The notes beneath the pieces were generated by a model, which worked only from the letters and a program-made list of their open reading frames with translations, was not told the DNA's origin and did not search any database. From positions 124,001 to 188,000 of the forward strand of contig NZ_BSYI01000001.1 in assembly GCF_030270585.1 (NCBI RefSeq): 64,000 bases of DNA. The letters run 5' to 3'. This DNA comes from Paralimibaculum aggregatum. Its GTDB lineage: Bacteria > Pseudomonadota > Alphaproteobacteria > Rhodobacterales > Rhodobacteraceae. The position numbers and the translations under genes were made by a program. Shown one piece after another: positions 17,427-25,971 of this stretch (position 1 is its first letter; each line of letters begins with the position of its first letter).

Positions 17427-18401
17427 ATGGCTGACCAGACCGCCCGCGGGGGTTTCGTCCTCAGCCTCGATTTCGAGCTGATGTGGGGCGTGCGCGACAG
17501 CCGCAGCCTCGCGGATTACGGCCCCAACCTGCTCGGCGCGCGGGCCGCCATCCCGCGGCTCCTGGAGCGCTTTGCCGCCAGCGGCATCCGCTGCACCTGG
17601 GCCACCGTCGGCATGCTGTTCTTCGCGCGCCGCGACGACCTGATGGACGCCCTGCCCACGCTGCGCCCCGGCTATGCCGATCCGCGGCTCTCGCCCTATG
17701 GCGATCTCGACCGGGTCGGCGCCAGCGAGGCGGCGGACCCCTATCACTTCGGCCTGTCGCTGATCCGCGAGATCGCCGCCGCGCCGGGGCAGGAGATCGC
17801 GACGCACAGCTTCTCGCATTTCTACTGCCTCGAGCCCGGGGCGACGCGCGCGGCCTTCGCGGCGGATCTCGCGGCGGCGCGGGCGGCGGCGGCGGCCGAG
17901 GGCATCCGGCTGCGCAGCATCGTGTTCCCGCGCAACCAGGTCTGCGCCGAGGGGCTGGCGGCCTGCCGCGAGGCCGGCATCGGGATCTTCCGCGGCAACG
18001 AGGATCACCGCTTCTACCGCGCCGAGGCGGCCAGCACCGAGAGCCTCGCCAAGCGCGCCGGGCGGCTGGCGGATTCCTACGTGAACATCAGCGGGCGGCA
18101 CGGGCACCGGCCGCGGCGGGTGGCCGGGCTGGTCGACATCCCTGCGAGCCGCTTCCTGCGGCCCTGGTCGCGGCGCCTCGCGCCGCTGGAGGGGCTGCGC
18201 ATGGGGCGCATCCTCGGCGCCATGCGGGCGGCGGCGACGGCCGGCGAGATCTTCCACCTCTGGTTCCACCCGCATAATTTCGGCGCCAATGCGGAGGCCA
18301 ATTTCGCGGTGCTCGACCGCATCCTCGCCGAGGCGGTCCGGCTCCGCGCGGCGCATGGCTGGCCGGCGCTGACCATGGCCGAAGCGGCGGAGGCGGCGTG
18401 A
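17427..18401 (+). CDS. Polysaccharide deacetylase (NodB-like) family protein
   Basis: A 324-residue metal-dependent carbohydrate esterase-type protein. The first motif is FVLSLDFELMWGVRD (catalytic/metal Asp) and the second is ATHSFSHFYC, giving the His-X3-His pair. IFHLWFHPHNFG near the end contributes the later His. It probably deacetylates a cell-surface glycan. It has no signal peptide, which suggests action on a cytoplasmic or lipid-linked substrate. The ATG at 17427 is preferred because it begins directly at the domain. It overlaps ccmA (GTGA) although functionally unrelated. Confidence 0.8.
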   Translation: MADQTARGGFVLSLDFELMWGVRDSRSLADYGPNLLGARAAIPRLLERFAASGIRCTWATVGMLFFARRDDLMDALPTLRPGYADPRLSPYGDLDRVGASEAADPYHFGLSLIREIAAAPGQEIATHSFSHFYCLEPGATRAAFAADLAAARAAAAAEGIRLRSIVFPRNQVCAEGLAACREAGIGIFRGNEDHRFYRAEAASTESLAKRAGRLADSYVNISGRHGHRPRRVAGLVDIPASRFLRPWSRRLAPLEGLRMGRILGAMRAAATAGEIFHLWFHPHNFGANAEANFAVLDRILAEAVRLRAAHGWPALTMAEAAEAA

Positions 18402-19132
18402 GCGCGCCGCGGGGCGAAGGCGGGGGCGAAGGCCGGAACGCGGGCGGGGGCCGGGGCGAAGGCTGGGGCGATGCGCTCGCGGTCGAGGGGCTCGGCTGCG
18501 ACCGCGCCGGGCGGCGGGTGCTCTCCGGGCTCTCGTTCCGGCTGGCGCCCGGCGAGGCGCTGGCGCTGAAGGGGCCGAACGGGGTCGGCAAGTCGACCCT
18601 GCTGCGGCTGCTCGCGGGCTTCCTGCCGATGGCCGAGGGCACCGCCATGCACGGGCCGGTCTCGCTGGCGGCGGACCGCGCCGCGTTCCAGGAGCGCATC
18701 GCCTTCGCCGGCCATCTCGACGCGGTGAAGCCGGCGCTGACGGTGGCGGACAATCTCGGGCTCTGGGCCGGGCTGCACGGCACCGGGGCGGCGCGCGCGG
18801 CGGCGGCGCTCGCCCGCTTCGGGCTCGAGCGGATCGCCGGACGCCCGGCGGCGGAGTGCTCGGCCGGGCAGCGCCGGCGCCTCGGGCTGGCCCGGCTGCT
18901 GGTGATCGACCGGCCGCTCTGGCTGCTCGACGAGCCCACCGTCTCGCTCGACACCGCCTCGGCCCGGCTGGTGGCGGAGCTGATCGGCGCGCATATCGCC
19001 CGCGGCGGCGCGGCGCTGGTGGCGACCCATATCGAGCTCGGCCTGCCCGGGCTCGGCACGCTGACCCTGGCGCCGCCGGCGGAGGCCGCCCCGGCGCGCT
19101 CGGCCGACCCCTTCCTGGAGGGCCGCTGGTGA
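18398..19132 (+). CDS. ccmA: Haem exporter ATP-binding subunit CcmA
   Basis: A 244-residue ATPase of the CcmABCD complex, which releases haem-loaded CcmE for cytochrome c maturation. The Walker A motif is GPNGVGKST, the signature is SAGQRRRLGLA and the Walker B is LWLLDEPT. The start is GTG at 18398, overlapping the previous stop. Residues 1-~25 are a Gly/Arg-rich low-complexity tail not usual for CcmA; a later start would remove it but none has a better ribosome binding site. It is the first gene of ccmABCDG, and every junction is overlapping except ccmB-ccmC. Confidence 0.9.
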   Translation: MSAPRGEGGGEGRNAGGGRGEGWGDALAVEGLGCDRAGRRVLSGLSFRLAPGEALALKGPNGVGKSTLLRLLAGFLPMAEGTAMHGPVSLAADRAAFQERIAFAGHLDAVKPALTVADNLGLWAGLHGTGAARAAAALARFGLERIAGRPAAECSAGQRRRLGLARLLVIDRPLWLLDEPTVSLDTASARLVAELIGAHIARGGAALVATHIELGLPGLGTLTLAPPAEAAPARSADPFLEGRW

Positions 19133-19800
19133 GCCGTCCCGCCCTCTCGGCGCTGCTGGCGCGCGACATCCGGCTGGCGCTCCGCCTCGGCGGCGGCGGC
19201 GCCATCGCGGTCGCCTTCTTCGTGCTGGCGGTGGTGCTGATCCCGCTCGGCGTCGGCCGCGAGCCGCAGACGCTGGCGCGGATCGCGGCCGGGGTGATCT
19301 GGATCTCGGCGCTGCTGGCGGTGCTGCTGAGCCTCGACCGGCTGTTCCAGGCCGACCACGAGGACGGCACGCTGGAGCAGCTGATGCTGGCGCCCGTGGC
19401 GCTCGAGCAGGTGGTGCTGGCCAAGGCGCTGGCGCACTGGCTGACCACCGGCCTGCCGATGACGGTGGTGGCGCCGCTGCTCGGGCTGATGCTGCAGCTT
19501 CCCGCCGCCGCGCTGCCGGCGCTGACCGCGGCGCTGGCGCTCGGCACCCCGGCGCTCTCGCTGCTCGGCGCGGTCGGCGCGGCGGTGACGGTGGGGGTGC
19601 GCCGCGGCGGGCTGCTGCTCTCGATCCTGGTGCTGCCGCTCTACATCCCGACGCTGATCTTCGGGGCCCGCGCGGCGGAGAACGCGGTGCTGGCGCTCGA
19701 CCCCTGGCCGGCGCTCGGGCTGACCGCGGCGCTCACCCTCTTCGCCGCCGCCTTCGCGCCCTTCGCCGCCGCCTTCGCGCTGCGCATCAACGCAAGGTGA
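19129..19800 (+). CDS. ccmB: Haem exporter membrane subunit CcmB
   Basis: A 223-residue integral membrane partner of CcmA with six hydrophobic segments. FQADHEDGTLEQLMLAP is the conserved CcmB cytoplasmic motif, followed by VVLAKALAHWLTTGLPM and VLPLYIPTLIFGA. The start is GTG (19129-19131), overlapping the ccmA stop. The length fits the family (~220). Confidence 0.93.
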   Translation: MSRPALSALLARDIRLALRLGGGGAIAVAFFVLAVVLIPLGVGREPQTLARIAAGVIWISALLAVLLSLDRLFQADHEDGTLEQLMLAPVALEQVVLAKALAHWLTTGLPMTVVAPLLGLMLQLPAAALPALTAALALGTPALSLLGAVGAAVTVGVRRGGLLLSILVLPLYIPTLIFGARAAENAVLALDPWPALGLTAALTLFAAAFAPFAAAFALRINAR

Positions 19801-19878
19801 TCGCGCCGGCCAAGGGGCCGCACCCCGCCGGCCGCGGGAATGCTTGCCTCGCGCGCGGGGCTGGCCTATCTGCCCGAC

Positions 19879-20604
19879 ATGTCGATCTGGCGCTATGCGA
19901 ACCCGGCGGAGTTCATGCGGCTCACGAGCCATCTGCTCGCGCCCCTCTGGGTGGCGGCGGGGGCGCTGATGGCCGTCGCCCTCGGCTGGGGGCTGTTCGC
20001 CACGCCCGACGACTACCAGCAGGGCTCGACGGTCAAGATCCTGTTCATCCACGTGCCGGCGGCGATGCTCGCGATCAACACCTATGCGGTGATGGCGCTG
20101 GCCTCGGTGATCGGGCTGATCCGGCGGCACCATGTCTCCTTCCTGGTGGCCAAGGCGGCGGCGCCGGTCGGCGCGGCCTTCACCGCGGTGGCGCTGATCA
20201 CCGGGGCGGTCTGGGGCCAGCCGATGTGGGGCACCTGGTGGGTCTGGGATGCGCGGCTCACCGCGGTGCTGGTGATGTTCTTCTTCTATCTCGGCTACAT
20301 CGCGCTCTGGGAGACGGTGGAGGACACCGAGAAGGCCTATGACCTCTCGGCGGTGGTCTGCCTCGTCGGCGTGGTCTTCGCCTTCCTGTCGCGCTATGCG
20401 GTGAACTTCTGGGCGACGCTGCACCAGGGCGCCTCGCTGTCGCTGGCCGAGGGGCAGCGCATGGACGACGCCTTCCGCCTGCCGCTCTATCTCTCGATGG
20501 CCGCCTTCTACGCGCTGTTCGCCGCGCTGCTGGTGATGCGCGCGCGCACCGAGATCCGCCGGCGGCGGGCCCGGGCGCTGCGCCTCGAGGCGGTGCCGGC
20601 ATGA
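19879..20604 (+). CDS. ccmC: Haem exporter/handling protein CcmC
   Basis: A 241-residue, six-helix haem-handling protein that presents haem to CcmE. The Trp-rich haem-contact motif WGQPMWGTWWVWDARLTAVL lies in the periplasmic loop. Conserved histidines lie in FIHVPAAML and WATLHQGAS. The ATG at 19879 gives the standard MSIWRYANP beginning. The ATG at 19840 would add 13 residues and cannot be excluded, since neither has a strong ribosome binding site. Confidence 0.93.
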   Translation: MSIWRYANPAEFMRLTSHLLAPLWVAAGALMAVALGWGLFATPDDYQQGSTVKILFIHVPAAMLAINTYAVMALASVIGLIRRHHVSFLVAKAAAPVGAAFTAVALITGAVWGQPMWGTWWVWDARLTAVLVMFFFYLGYIALWETVEDTEKAYDLSAVVCLVGVVFAFLSRYAVNFWATLHQGASLSLAEGQRMDDAFRLPLYLSMAAFYALFAALLVMRARTEIRRRRARALRLEAVPA

Positions 20605-20750
20605 GCGGCGCCGACCCCTATGCGCTCTATGTGCTCGCCGCCTATGGCGCGAGCGCGGCAATCCTCGGCTGGCTGATCTGGTCGAGCTGGCGGGCCAATG
20701 CGCGGGCGCGCGCCGAGCTCGAAACCGCGGAGAAGGACCGGCACCGATGA
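20601..20750 (+). CDS. ccmD: Haem exporter small subunit CcmD
   Basis: A tiny 49-residue membrane protein beginning MSGADPYALYVLAAYGASAA. It has one transmembrane helix, the CcmD-typical YxxYVxxAYG-like start, and a charged Arg/Glu-rich tail. CcmD holds CcmA, B, C and E together. It overlaps ccmC (ATGA at 20601) and ccmG (ATGA at 20747). Confidence 0.92.
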   Translation: MSGADPYALYVLAAYGASAAILGWLIWSSWRANARARAELETAEKDRHR

Positions 20751-21367
20751 GCGAGACCGAGACCACACGGGCGGCCGGCCCGGCGACGACCGGCAGCGAG
20801 GCGCCCGGCGGGGCGGCCAAGGGCGGCTTCCGCCCCTGGATGCTGGTGCCGCTGCTCGGCGCCTTCGCGGTGCTCTCCACCTTCCTGCTCGGTCTCGGGC
20901 GCGAGGATGCCGACGTGCTGCCCTCGGCGCTGATCGACAAGCCGGCACCGGAGTTCGACCTGCCCGGCCTCGATGGCGGCCCGGGGCTGGCCAGGGCCGA
21001 TCTCGTCGGCGGCGGGGTCAAGCTGGTGAACATCTGGGCGAGCTGGTGCGTGCCCTGCCGCGCCGAGCATCCCTGGATCGAGGCGCTCGCCGCGGAGGGT
21101 CACACCGTCCACGGCATCAACTACAAGGACCAGCCGGAGAACGCCGCCGGCTTCCTCGCCGAGCTCGGCAATCCCTATACCCGGATCGGCGTCGACGAGA
21201 GCGGCCGCGTCGGCATCGACTGGGGCGTCTACGGCGTGCCCGAGACCTATGTGGTGGATGCCGGGGGCAACATCGTCTACCGCCATGTCGGCCCGATCCA
21301 GGCCGGCGATGTCAGCAAGCGGATCCTGCCGGCGATCGAGGCCGCGGCCGCCGCCGGCGCCGACTAG
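20747..21367 (+). CDS. ccmG: Thiol:disulfide interchange protein CcmG/DsbE
   Basis: A 206-residue membrane-anchored periplasmic thioredoxin-like protein that reduces the apocytochrome c haem-binding cysteines. An N-terminal anchor helix (~29-50) is followed by KLVNIWASWCVPCRAEHPW with the redox pair Cys101/Cys104. The CcmG-specific segment VHGINYKDQPENAAGFL and VYGVPETYVVD with the cis-Pro follow. Last gene of the ccm set. Confidence 0.93.
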   Translation: MSETETTRAAGPATTGSEAPGGAAKGGFRPWMLVPLLGAFAVLSTFLLGLGREDADVLPSALIDKPAPEFDLPGLDGGPGLARADLVGGGVKLVNIWASWCVPCRAEHPWIEALAAEGHTVHGINYKDQPENAAGFLAELGNPYTRIGVDESGRVGIDWGVYGVPETYVVDAGGNIVYRHVGPIQAGDVSKRILPAIEAAAAAGAD

Positions 21368-21384
21368 GCCGCGGGCGCCGGGTC

Positions 21385-22632
21385 ATGGCGCGCGGCCCGG
21401 ACCGGCGGCTCAGGATCGGCATCGCGGGGGCCGGCATCGCCGGCCTCTCGGCCGGCGCCTTCCTCGCCCGCGCCGGCCATCACGTCACCCTCTACGACCG
21501 GTTCGACGCCCCGGCCCCGGTGGGCTCCGGGCTCATGGTGCAGCCCGTCGGCATGGCGGTGCTCGACGCCCTCGGCGCCGGCGCCGCGCTGCGCGACCAC
21601 GCCGCACGGGTGACACGGCTGCTCGGGCGGCGCACCGGCGACGGGCGCATGGTGCTCGATGTCCGCTATGCCTCGCTGCGCCGGGGCCTCGCCGGCCATG
21701 CCTGCCAGCGCGCGGCGCTGTTCGCGGTGCTGCTCGCGGCGGCCGAGGCGGCGGGGGTGCGGCTCGCACCCGGCCACGAGATCACCGGGGCGGAGCCCGG
21801 CCCCGAGCCGGTGCTGCTGGCCGGGGCGGAGCGGCTCGGGCCGTTCGACCTGGTGCTCGACTGCCTCGGCGCCAACTCGCCGCTCTGCCCGCGGCCCGGG
21901 CGGCTGCTGCCCTTCGGCGCGCTCTGGTGCCTGGTGCCGGCGGCGGGCTCGGTGCTGCCGCCCGACCGGCTGGAGCAGCGCTACCACGCCGCGCGGCGCA
22001 TGGCCGGGGTGCTCCCGGTGGGCACGCGGCCGGGCGACCCGGAGCCGCGGATCACGCTGTTCTGGAGCCTCCGGGCCGCCGATCACGCCGCCTGGTGCGC
22101 CGCCCCGCTGGCGGCCTGGCGCGACGCCTTCCGCGCCGATTTCCCCGAGGCCGCGCCGCTGCTCGAGGCGGTCGAGAGCCATGCCGACATCACCTTCGCG
22201 CGCTATCGCCACCGCACGCTCGGGCGCCCGGTGAGCGGGCGCATCGCCCATCTCGGCGACAGCCACCACGCGGCGAGCCCGCAGCTCGGCCAGGGCGCCA
22301 ACATGGCGCTGCTCGACGCGGCAGCGCTGGCAGCGGCGGTGGCGGGCACCGCCGGCCCCGACGCGGCGCTGGCGGCCTATGCCCGCTGGCGGCGGCTCCA
22401 TGTCGGGCTCTACACCGCGGCAAGCTGGGCCTTCACCCCGGCCTACCAGTCCGAGAGCCGGGTGCTGCCCTGGCTGCGCGACCGGCTGCTGGCGCCGCTC
22501 TCGCAGGTCTGGCCGATGCCGACGGTGCTGGCAGCGCTGGTGGCCGGCGAGATCGGCGGCCCGCGGCGGGGCATCGGCCCGCTGCTCGCCGCGGCGCCGG
22601 GCGAGACCGCCGCCCCCCTGCCCCCCGCCTGA
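21385..22632 (+). CDS. FAD-dependent monooxygenase-like oxidoreductase
   Basis: A 415-residue protein of the p-hydroxybenzoate hydroxylase/salicylate monooxygenase-like group. The dinucleotide motif GIAGAGIAGLSAGAFL is at ~12-27, and the second FAD motif is GRIAHLGDSHHAASPQLGQG, where the usual GDAAH is GDSHH. Between them VLDCLGANSP resembles the DG-type motif. Substrate unknown. It begins 17 bases after ccmG and may be co-transcribed. Confidence 0.8.
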   Translation: MARGPDRRLRIGIAGAGIAGLSAGAFLARAGHHVTLYDRFDAPAPVGSGLMVQPVGMAVLDALGAGAALRDHAARVTRLLGRRTGDGRMVLDVRYASLRRGLAGHACQRAALFAVLLAAAEAAGVRLAPGHEITGAEPGPEPVLLAGAERLGPFDLVLDCLGANSPLCPRPGRLLPFGALWCLVPAAGSVLPPDRLEQRYHAARRMAGVLPVGTRPGDPEPRITLFWSLRAADHAAWCAAPLAAWRDAFRADFPEAAPLLEAVESHADITFARYRHRTLGRPVSGRIAHLGDSHHAASPQLGQGANMALLDAAALAAAVAGTAGPDAALAAYARWRRLHVGLYTAASWAFTPAYQSESRVLPWLRDRLLAPLSQVWPMPTVLAALVAGEIGGPRRGIGPLLAAAPGETAAPLPPA

Positions 22633-22770
22633 AACCACCGGCGCGCCGGCCTTGCCCGCCGGGGCCGGGCCGATGCGCCGGCTCGATGCGGAGGCGTGAT
22701 GCGTTCGGGGCGTTCGGGACGGCGGGGCCGGCGCCGGCAGGGTGCCGTCCCGCCAGCCGCCGGCATCCGG

Positions 22771-23203
22771 TCATTCCGGCGGGGGCAGCACGCTCAGCGA
22801 TTCGCCACCGCTCCAGGCCGCGGCCTCGTGGCAGACCCGTGCCCCAGCGCACCTACTGTCATCGCGGGCGATCAGCAGGATCGGCCGGCCGTCCCGCCGG
22901 TGCGCCGCCGGCCCTCGGCCTGCCGGGTGCGGGCAGGTCTCCCAACCACGCATGCAGCCCGCAGCCGCTCTCGGCAGACCAGCATCCCGGCGCACCTGCC
23001 GACGGAGACCACCTCGGCGACCCATTCGTCGCCTCGCCCACCGGCGCCGCCGGGAGCCCTGTGCCGGTGAGATTGCGCTCGATGACCGCTGCCGCCGCAG
23101 AGACGCCGGCGCCCCCCGTTCGCGGCAGCCGCGCCCGGCCTCGGCCAGCGGCGGCGGCACCCACAGGCGGTTGGGCCAGAGCGGCGCCGGCGGGGCAGCA
23201 CAT
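22771..23203 (-). pseudogene. Frameshifted remnant of a small, probably exported protein
   Basis: Three successive stretches on the minus strand look coding, each in a different frame. AAAVIERNLTGTGLPAAPVG is followed, one frame away, by DEWVAEVVSVGRCAGMLVC, then by GRPILLIARDDSRCAGARVC and CHEAAAWSGGESLSVLPPPE up to a stop at 22771. Third codon positions are G/C-rich in the matching frame of each stretch, as in real genes here. The reading would be one Cys-rich protein of ~140 residues, perhaps with a signal sequence (GAALAQPPVG), broken by about two single-base shifts (~23035 and ~22900). Family not recognised. Sequencing error is an alternative. The flanking bases 22633-22770 and 23204-23250 hold nothing I can identify. 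Confidence 0.35.
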
Positions 23204-23250
23204 GGCGGGCCGGCGAATCGGCGCGGCATCGGCGGCCGCATCCGAAACGA

Positions 23251-23904
23251 TCAGGCCCGGTCGGTGCCCTCCTCCTCGATCATGTGCCGCTTCAGCAGCG
23301 GGAACTGCAGCGCCATGAAGAGGATCGTGAGCGGCAGGTTGCCGAAGGTCTTGAAGCTCACCCAGAAGGCGTCGGACTGCGTGCGCCAGATCACCTCGTT
23401 GAGCACCGCGAGGAGCACGAAGAACCCGGCCCAGCGCCAGGTGAAGATCATCCAGCCGCGGTCGTCGAGCGGCATGGTCTCCCCGAGCAGGTATTTCAGA
23501 TAGGACCGCCCCTGCAGCAGCCCGAAGCCGAGGATCAGGGCGAAGAGCCCGTTCACCACGGTCGGCTTCATCTTGATGAAGGTCTCGTCCTGCAGCACCA
23601 GCGTCAGCGTGCCGAACACCGCGACGACGATGCCGGTCACCACCGCCATCCGCGGCAGCCGGCGGGTCGCCACCCAGGACACCGTGAGCGACACCGCGAT
23701 CGCCACCATGAAGGTCGCGGTGGCGACGAAGAGCGGCCCGGTCTGCCCGGCCAGCACCTTGGGCCCGGTGATCACCGCAAGCGCCTCGGCGACCCCGGGC
23801 ATGGCCAGGATCTCCGCACCATAGCGGAACGACAGGAAGAAGACGGCGAGCGGCCCGATCTCGAGCGCGAGCTTGAGCCAGGGATTGATGGTCTGTGAAC
23901 TCAT
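23251..23904 (-). CDS. yciB: YciB/IspZ-family inner-membrane septation-like protein
   Basis: A 217-residue, five- to six-helix inner-membrane protein. Signature blocks are NPWLKLALEIGPLAVFFLSF, KMKPTVVNGLFALILGFGLL, GRSYLKYLLGETMPLDDRGW and VSFKTFGNLPLTILFMALQF. YciB influences envelope integrity, septation and membrane potential in other bacteria; its mechanism is unresolved. Length and motifs are standard. Confidence 0.92.
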   Translation of the reverse strand: MSSQTINPWLKLALEIGPLAVFFLSFRYGAEILAMPGVAEALAVITGPKVLAGQTGPLFVATATFMVAIAVSLTVSWVATRRLPRMAVVTGIVVAVFGTLTLVLQDETFIKMKPTVVNGLFALILGFGLLQGRSYLKYLLGETMPLDDRGWMIFTWRWAGFFVLLAVLNEVIWRTQSDAFWVSFKTFGNLPLTILFMALQFPLLKRHMIEEEGTDRA

Positions 23905-23990
23905 GCAGCCGGGATACTCCGTTTGCGCGGCGCTGTCAGCCCGTCGCCATGCAACCCCTGCGGTCTTCGTGCCGCGGCCGGCGGCGGGGC

Positions 23991-24665
23991 TCAGCCGGCC
24001 GAGCGGCCGCTGCGCGCGGCGACCCGGGCGCGGGCCTCGCGGCGGTCGTCATGCGCCTTGCGGAGCGCCGCGAGCGCCTCGGCCCGTCCCCTGCCCGCCG
24101 GGCGGCCGAGCACCGCCGCGGCGATGGCCGCGAGATCGGCCGCCTTCAGCCCGCCGCCCCGGCCCGACGCGGCCTCGAGCGCGGCGAGCGCCGGCGGGAA
24201 GGCCGCCGGATCGCCGAGCGCCGCGGTGAGCGCGGCGACGTGATCGGCGGCGCCCTGCGCCTCGCCGGGCGCCGCCGCAGGGGCTGCCCCGCCGGCCGCG
24301 GCGGGCCTGCCCGCGGCGCCGGAACCTGCGGCGCCGGAAAAGGCCGCGGCCAGCGCCGCCGCATCTGCCGCGCCATGGCCGGCGAGCGCCTGCGCAAGCG
24401 CCTGGAGATCGGCCCGCACCGCCGGTTTCAGATGCGGCCCGAGCGCCGCCGCGAGCCCGCCGATCCCGGCGCCCAGCGCCGCCGCGCCCGCGCCTCCGCC
24501 GGCCGGCGCGGGAAGCCGGGCAAGCTCGGCGCAGGCCTCCTTCGCCGCCGCCGGGCCGCGCGCCTCCAGCCCCTCGGCCAGCGGCGCGAGCGCCGCCCAG
24601 GGCCCCGCGCTTCCGATCGCCGCGCCGAGATCGCGCAGCAGCGCCGCCAGCTCCGCCGCCGTCAT
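23991..24665 (-). CDS. Alanine-rich protein coupled to the ParA-like ATPase
   Basis: A 224-residue protein of unrecognised family and strikingly Ala-rich composition. It appears helical throughout (AELAALLRDLGAAIGSAGPW, then RADLQALAQALAGHGAADAA), with a Gly/Ala/Pro linker near 110-135 and a basic end (KAHDDRREARARVAARSGR). Its ATG overlaps the stop of the ParA-like gene (24662-24665), so the two are translationally coupled. It could be the partner or regulator of that ATPase, in the position ParB or a small regulator would occupy, but no ParB or DNA-binding motif is visible. Confidence 0.6.
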   Translation of the reverse strand: MTAAELAALLRDLGAAIGSAGPWAALAPLAEGLEARGPAAAKEACAELARLPAPAGGGAGAAALGAGIGGLAAALGPHLKPAVRADLQALAQALAGHGAADAAALAAAFSGAAGSGAAGRPAAAGGAAPAAAPGEAQGAADHVAALTAALGDPAAFPPALAALEAASGRGGGLKAADLAAIAAAVLGRPAGRGRAEALAALRKAHDDRREARARVAARSGRSAG

Positions 24666-25846
24666 CCGAGCTCCATCCTCTCGATCACATGGGCGCCGAG
24701 CGCCTCCACCGGGCCCCAGGCCTTCTCGGTCTGCGGCGTGTAGGGCTGGGTCGCATAGGCGATGTTCTCGCTCTTGAACCACACCAGATCGCGCAGGAAG
24801 CACTCCTGCGGCAGCACCTCGAGCCGGCCGCCGAGCCCGCCCTCGATCTGCGGGCGGCGCAGCCGGTCCTGCACCTCGAGATACATGTTGCGCTCGGTAA
24901 GGTTGCGGTCGCCGTTCCAGACCGAGCCGACCACCCCGAGATAGGCCAGGTGCGGGCAGATCCGGCGCCGCAGGTTCTCCACCTCGAAGGCATAGGCCAC
25001 CACCGCCTCGGCCGACATCTTGTCGAAGATCGTCGGGATCAGCAGGTGGCTCGCCGCCGCCAGCGCCTGGATATGCGCCACCGTCAGCCGGGGCGGACAG
25101 TCGAGCAGCACGGCGCCGTAATGCTCGGTCACGGCCGGGTCGTGCAGCACCCGGGCCAGCGTGTAGCGGACATCGTTCCCCGGCAGCGTGCGGTCGGAGA
25201 GCAGCCATTCGACGGTGATCCGGTTCTCCGCCTGGGCGAGCTCGTAATAGGCCGGCACCACGCGCAGCCCGGCCAGCTCGGCCTCGCTCCGCCCGGCGGC
25301 GGGCAGGGTCTGGCCGATCAGCCTGGCGCCGGCCACGTCGCCGCTGATGAGCCGCGTGGCGAGGCTGTCGCGCCCCGGTGTCGGCAGCCAGCCCGCCCCG
25401 CGCACCGCCAGCGAGGAGAGCGAGCCCTGGAAATCGAGATCCACCACCAGCACCGGCTTCTCGAGCCAGCCGGCGAGATAGGCGGCAAGGTTGGCGGTGA
25501 CGGTGGTCTTGCCGACGCCGCCCTTGAGATTGCCGACCGCCAGCACCCTGGCGCCGCGCACCCGGCTCTCGTAGCGCTCCGGCCGGTGCACCGGCCCGCT
25601 GATCCAGAGCCCGGTGCCCTCGACCAGCTCGCCCGAGGGCGTCGGCTGGCGGGCGACCACGGCACGGGCGATCTCGTCCGGCCGGTCCGGGCCGGTGACG
25701 CGGGCCCGCAGCCATTCGAACACCGCCTCGAACTGGCGATAGGAGACGAAGCGCATCGCGATGCCGACCACCAGCGCCAGCATGGCGAGGTTGCCCATCG
25801 CGCGGACCAGATCGGTCGCCAGCCAGTTGCCGAGCCCCTCGAGCAC
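24662..25846 (-). CDS. Membrane-anchored ParA/MinD-type ATPase
   Basis: A 394-residue protein. A hydrophobic helix at ~17-35 (GNLAMLALVVGIAMRF) is followed by a cytoplasmic linker and a ParA-type ATPase domain from ~98. The deviant Walker A KGGVGKTTVT lies at 108-117, with signature Lys108 and Lys113. VLVVDLDFQGSLSS is the A' motif, and YGAVLLDCPPRLT the Walker B. Soluble ParA proteins lack an N-terminal anchor, so this one appears fixed to the membrane. It is translationally coupled to the Ala-rich downstream gene. It is not next to an origin, parS-like repeats, or parB. Cargo unknown. Confidence 0.8.
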   Translation of the reverse strand: MLEGLGNWLATDLVRAMGNLAMLALVVGIAMRFVSYRQFEAVFEWLRARVTGPDRPDEIARAVVARQPTPSGELVEGTGLWISGPVHRPERYESRVRGARVLAVGNLKGGVGKTTVTANLAAYLAGWLEKPVLVVDLDFQGSLSSLAVRGAGWLPTPGRDSLATRLISGDVAGARLIGQTLPAAGRSEAELAGLRVVPAYYELAQAENRITVEWLLSDRTLPGNDVRYTLARVLHDPAVTEHYGAVLLDCPPRLTVAHIQALAAASHLLIPTIFDKMSAEAVVAYAFEVENLRRRICPHLAYLGVVGSVWNGDRNLTERNMYLEVQDRLRRPQIEGGLGGRLEVLPQECFLRDLVWFKSENIAYATQPYTPQTEKAWGPVEALGAHVIERMELG

Positions 25847-25971
25847 CTGCCTCTCCCTGCGCCTGGCCGGTCATGTCCTCCGGCGCGGAGAGGCTAACCC
25901 CTGCGGCGCGGGTTGTCAGCCTATCTCTCGGCGTGCCGCGCCCTGCGCTGCCGGGCCCGCCGGCGCGCCGG

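Noticed and set aside
18088-21033. Long minus-strand frame (~980 codons) opposite the ccm genes
   Set aside because: Antisense to four recognised ccm genes; no ribosome binding site or motifs.
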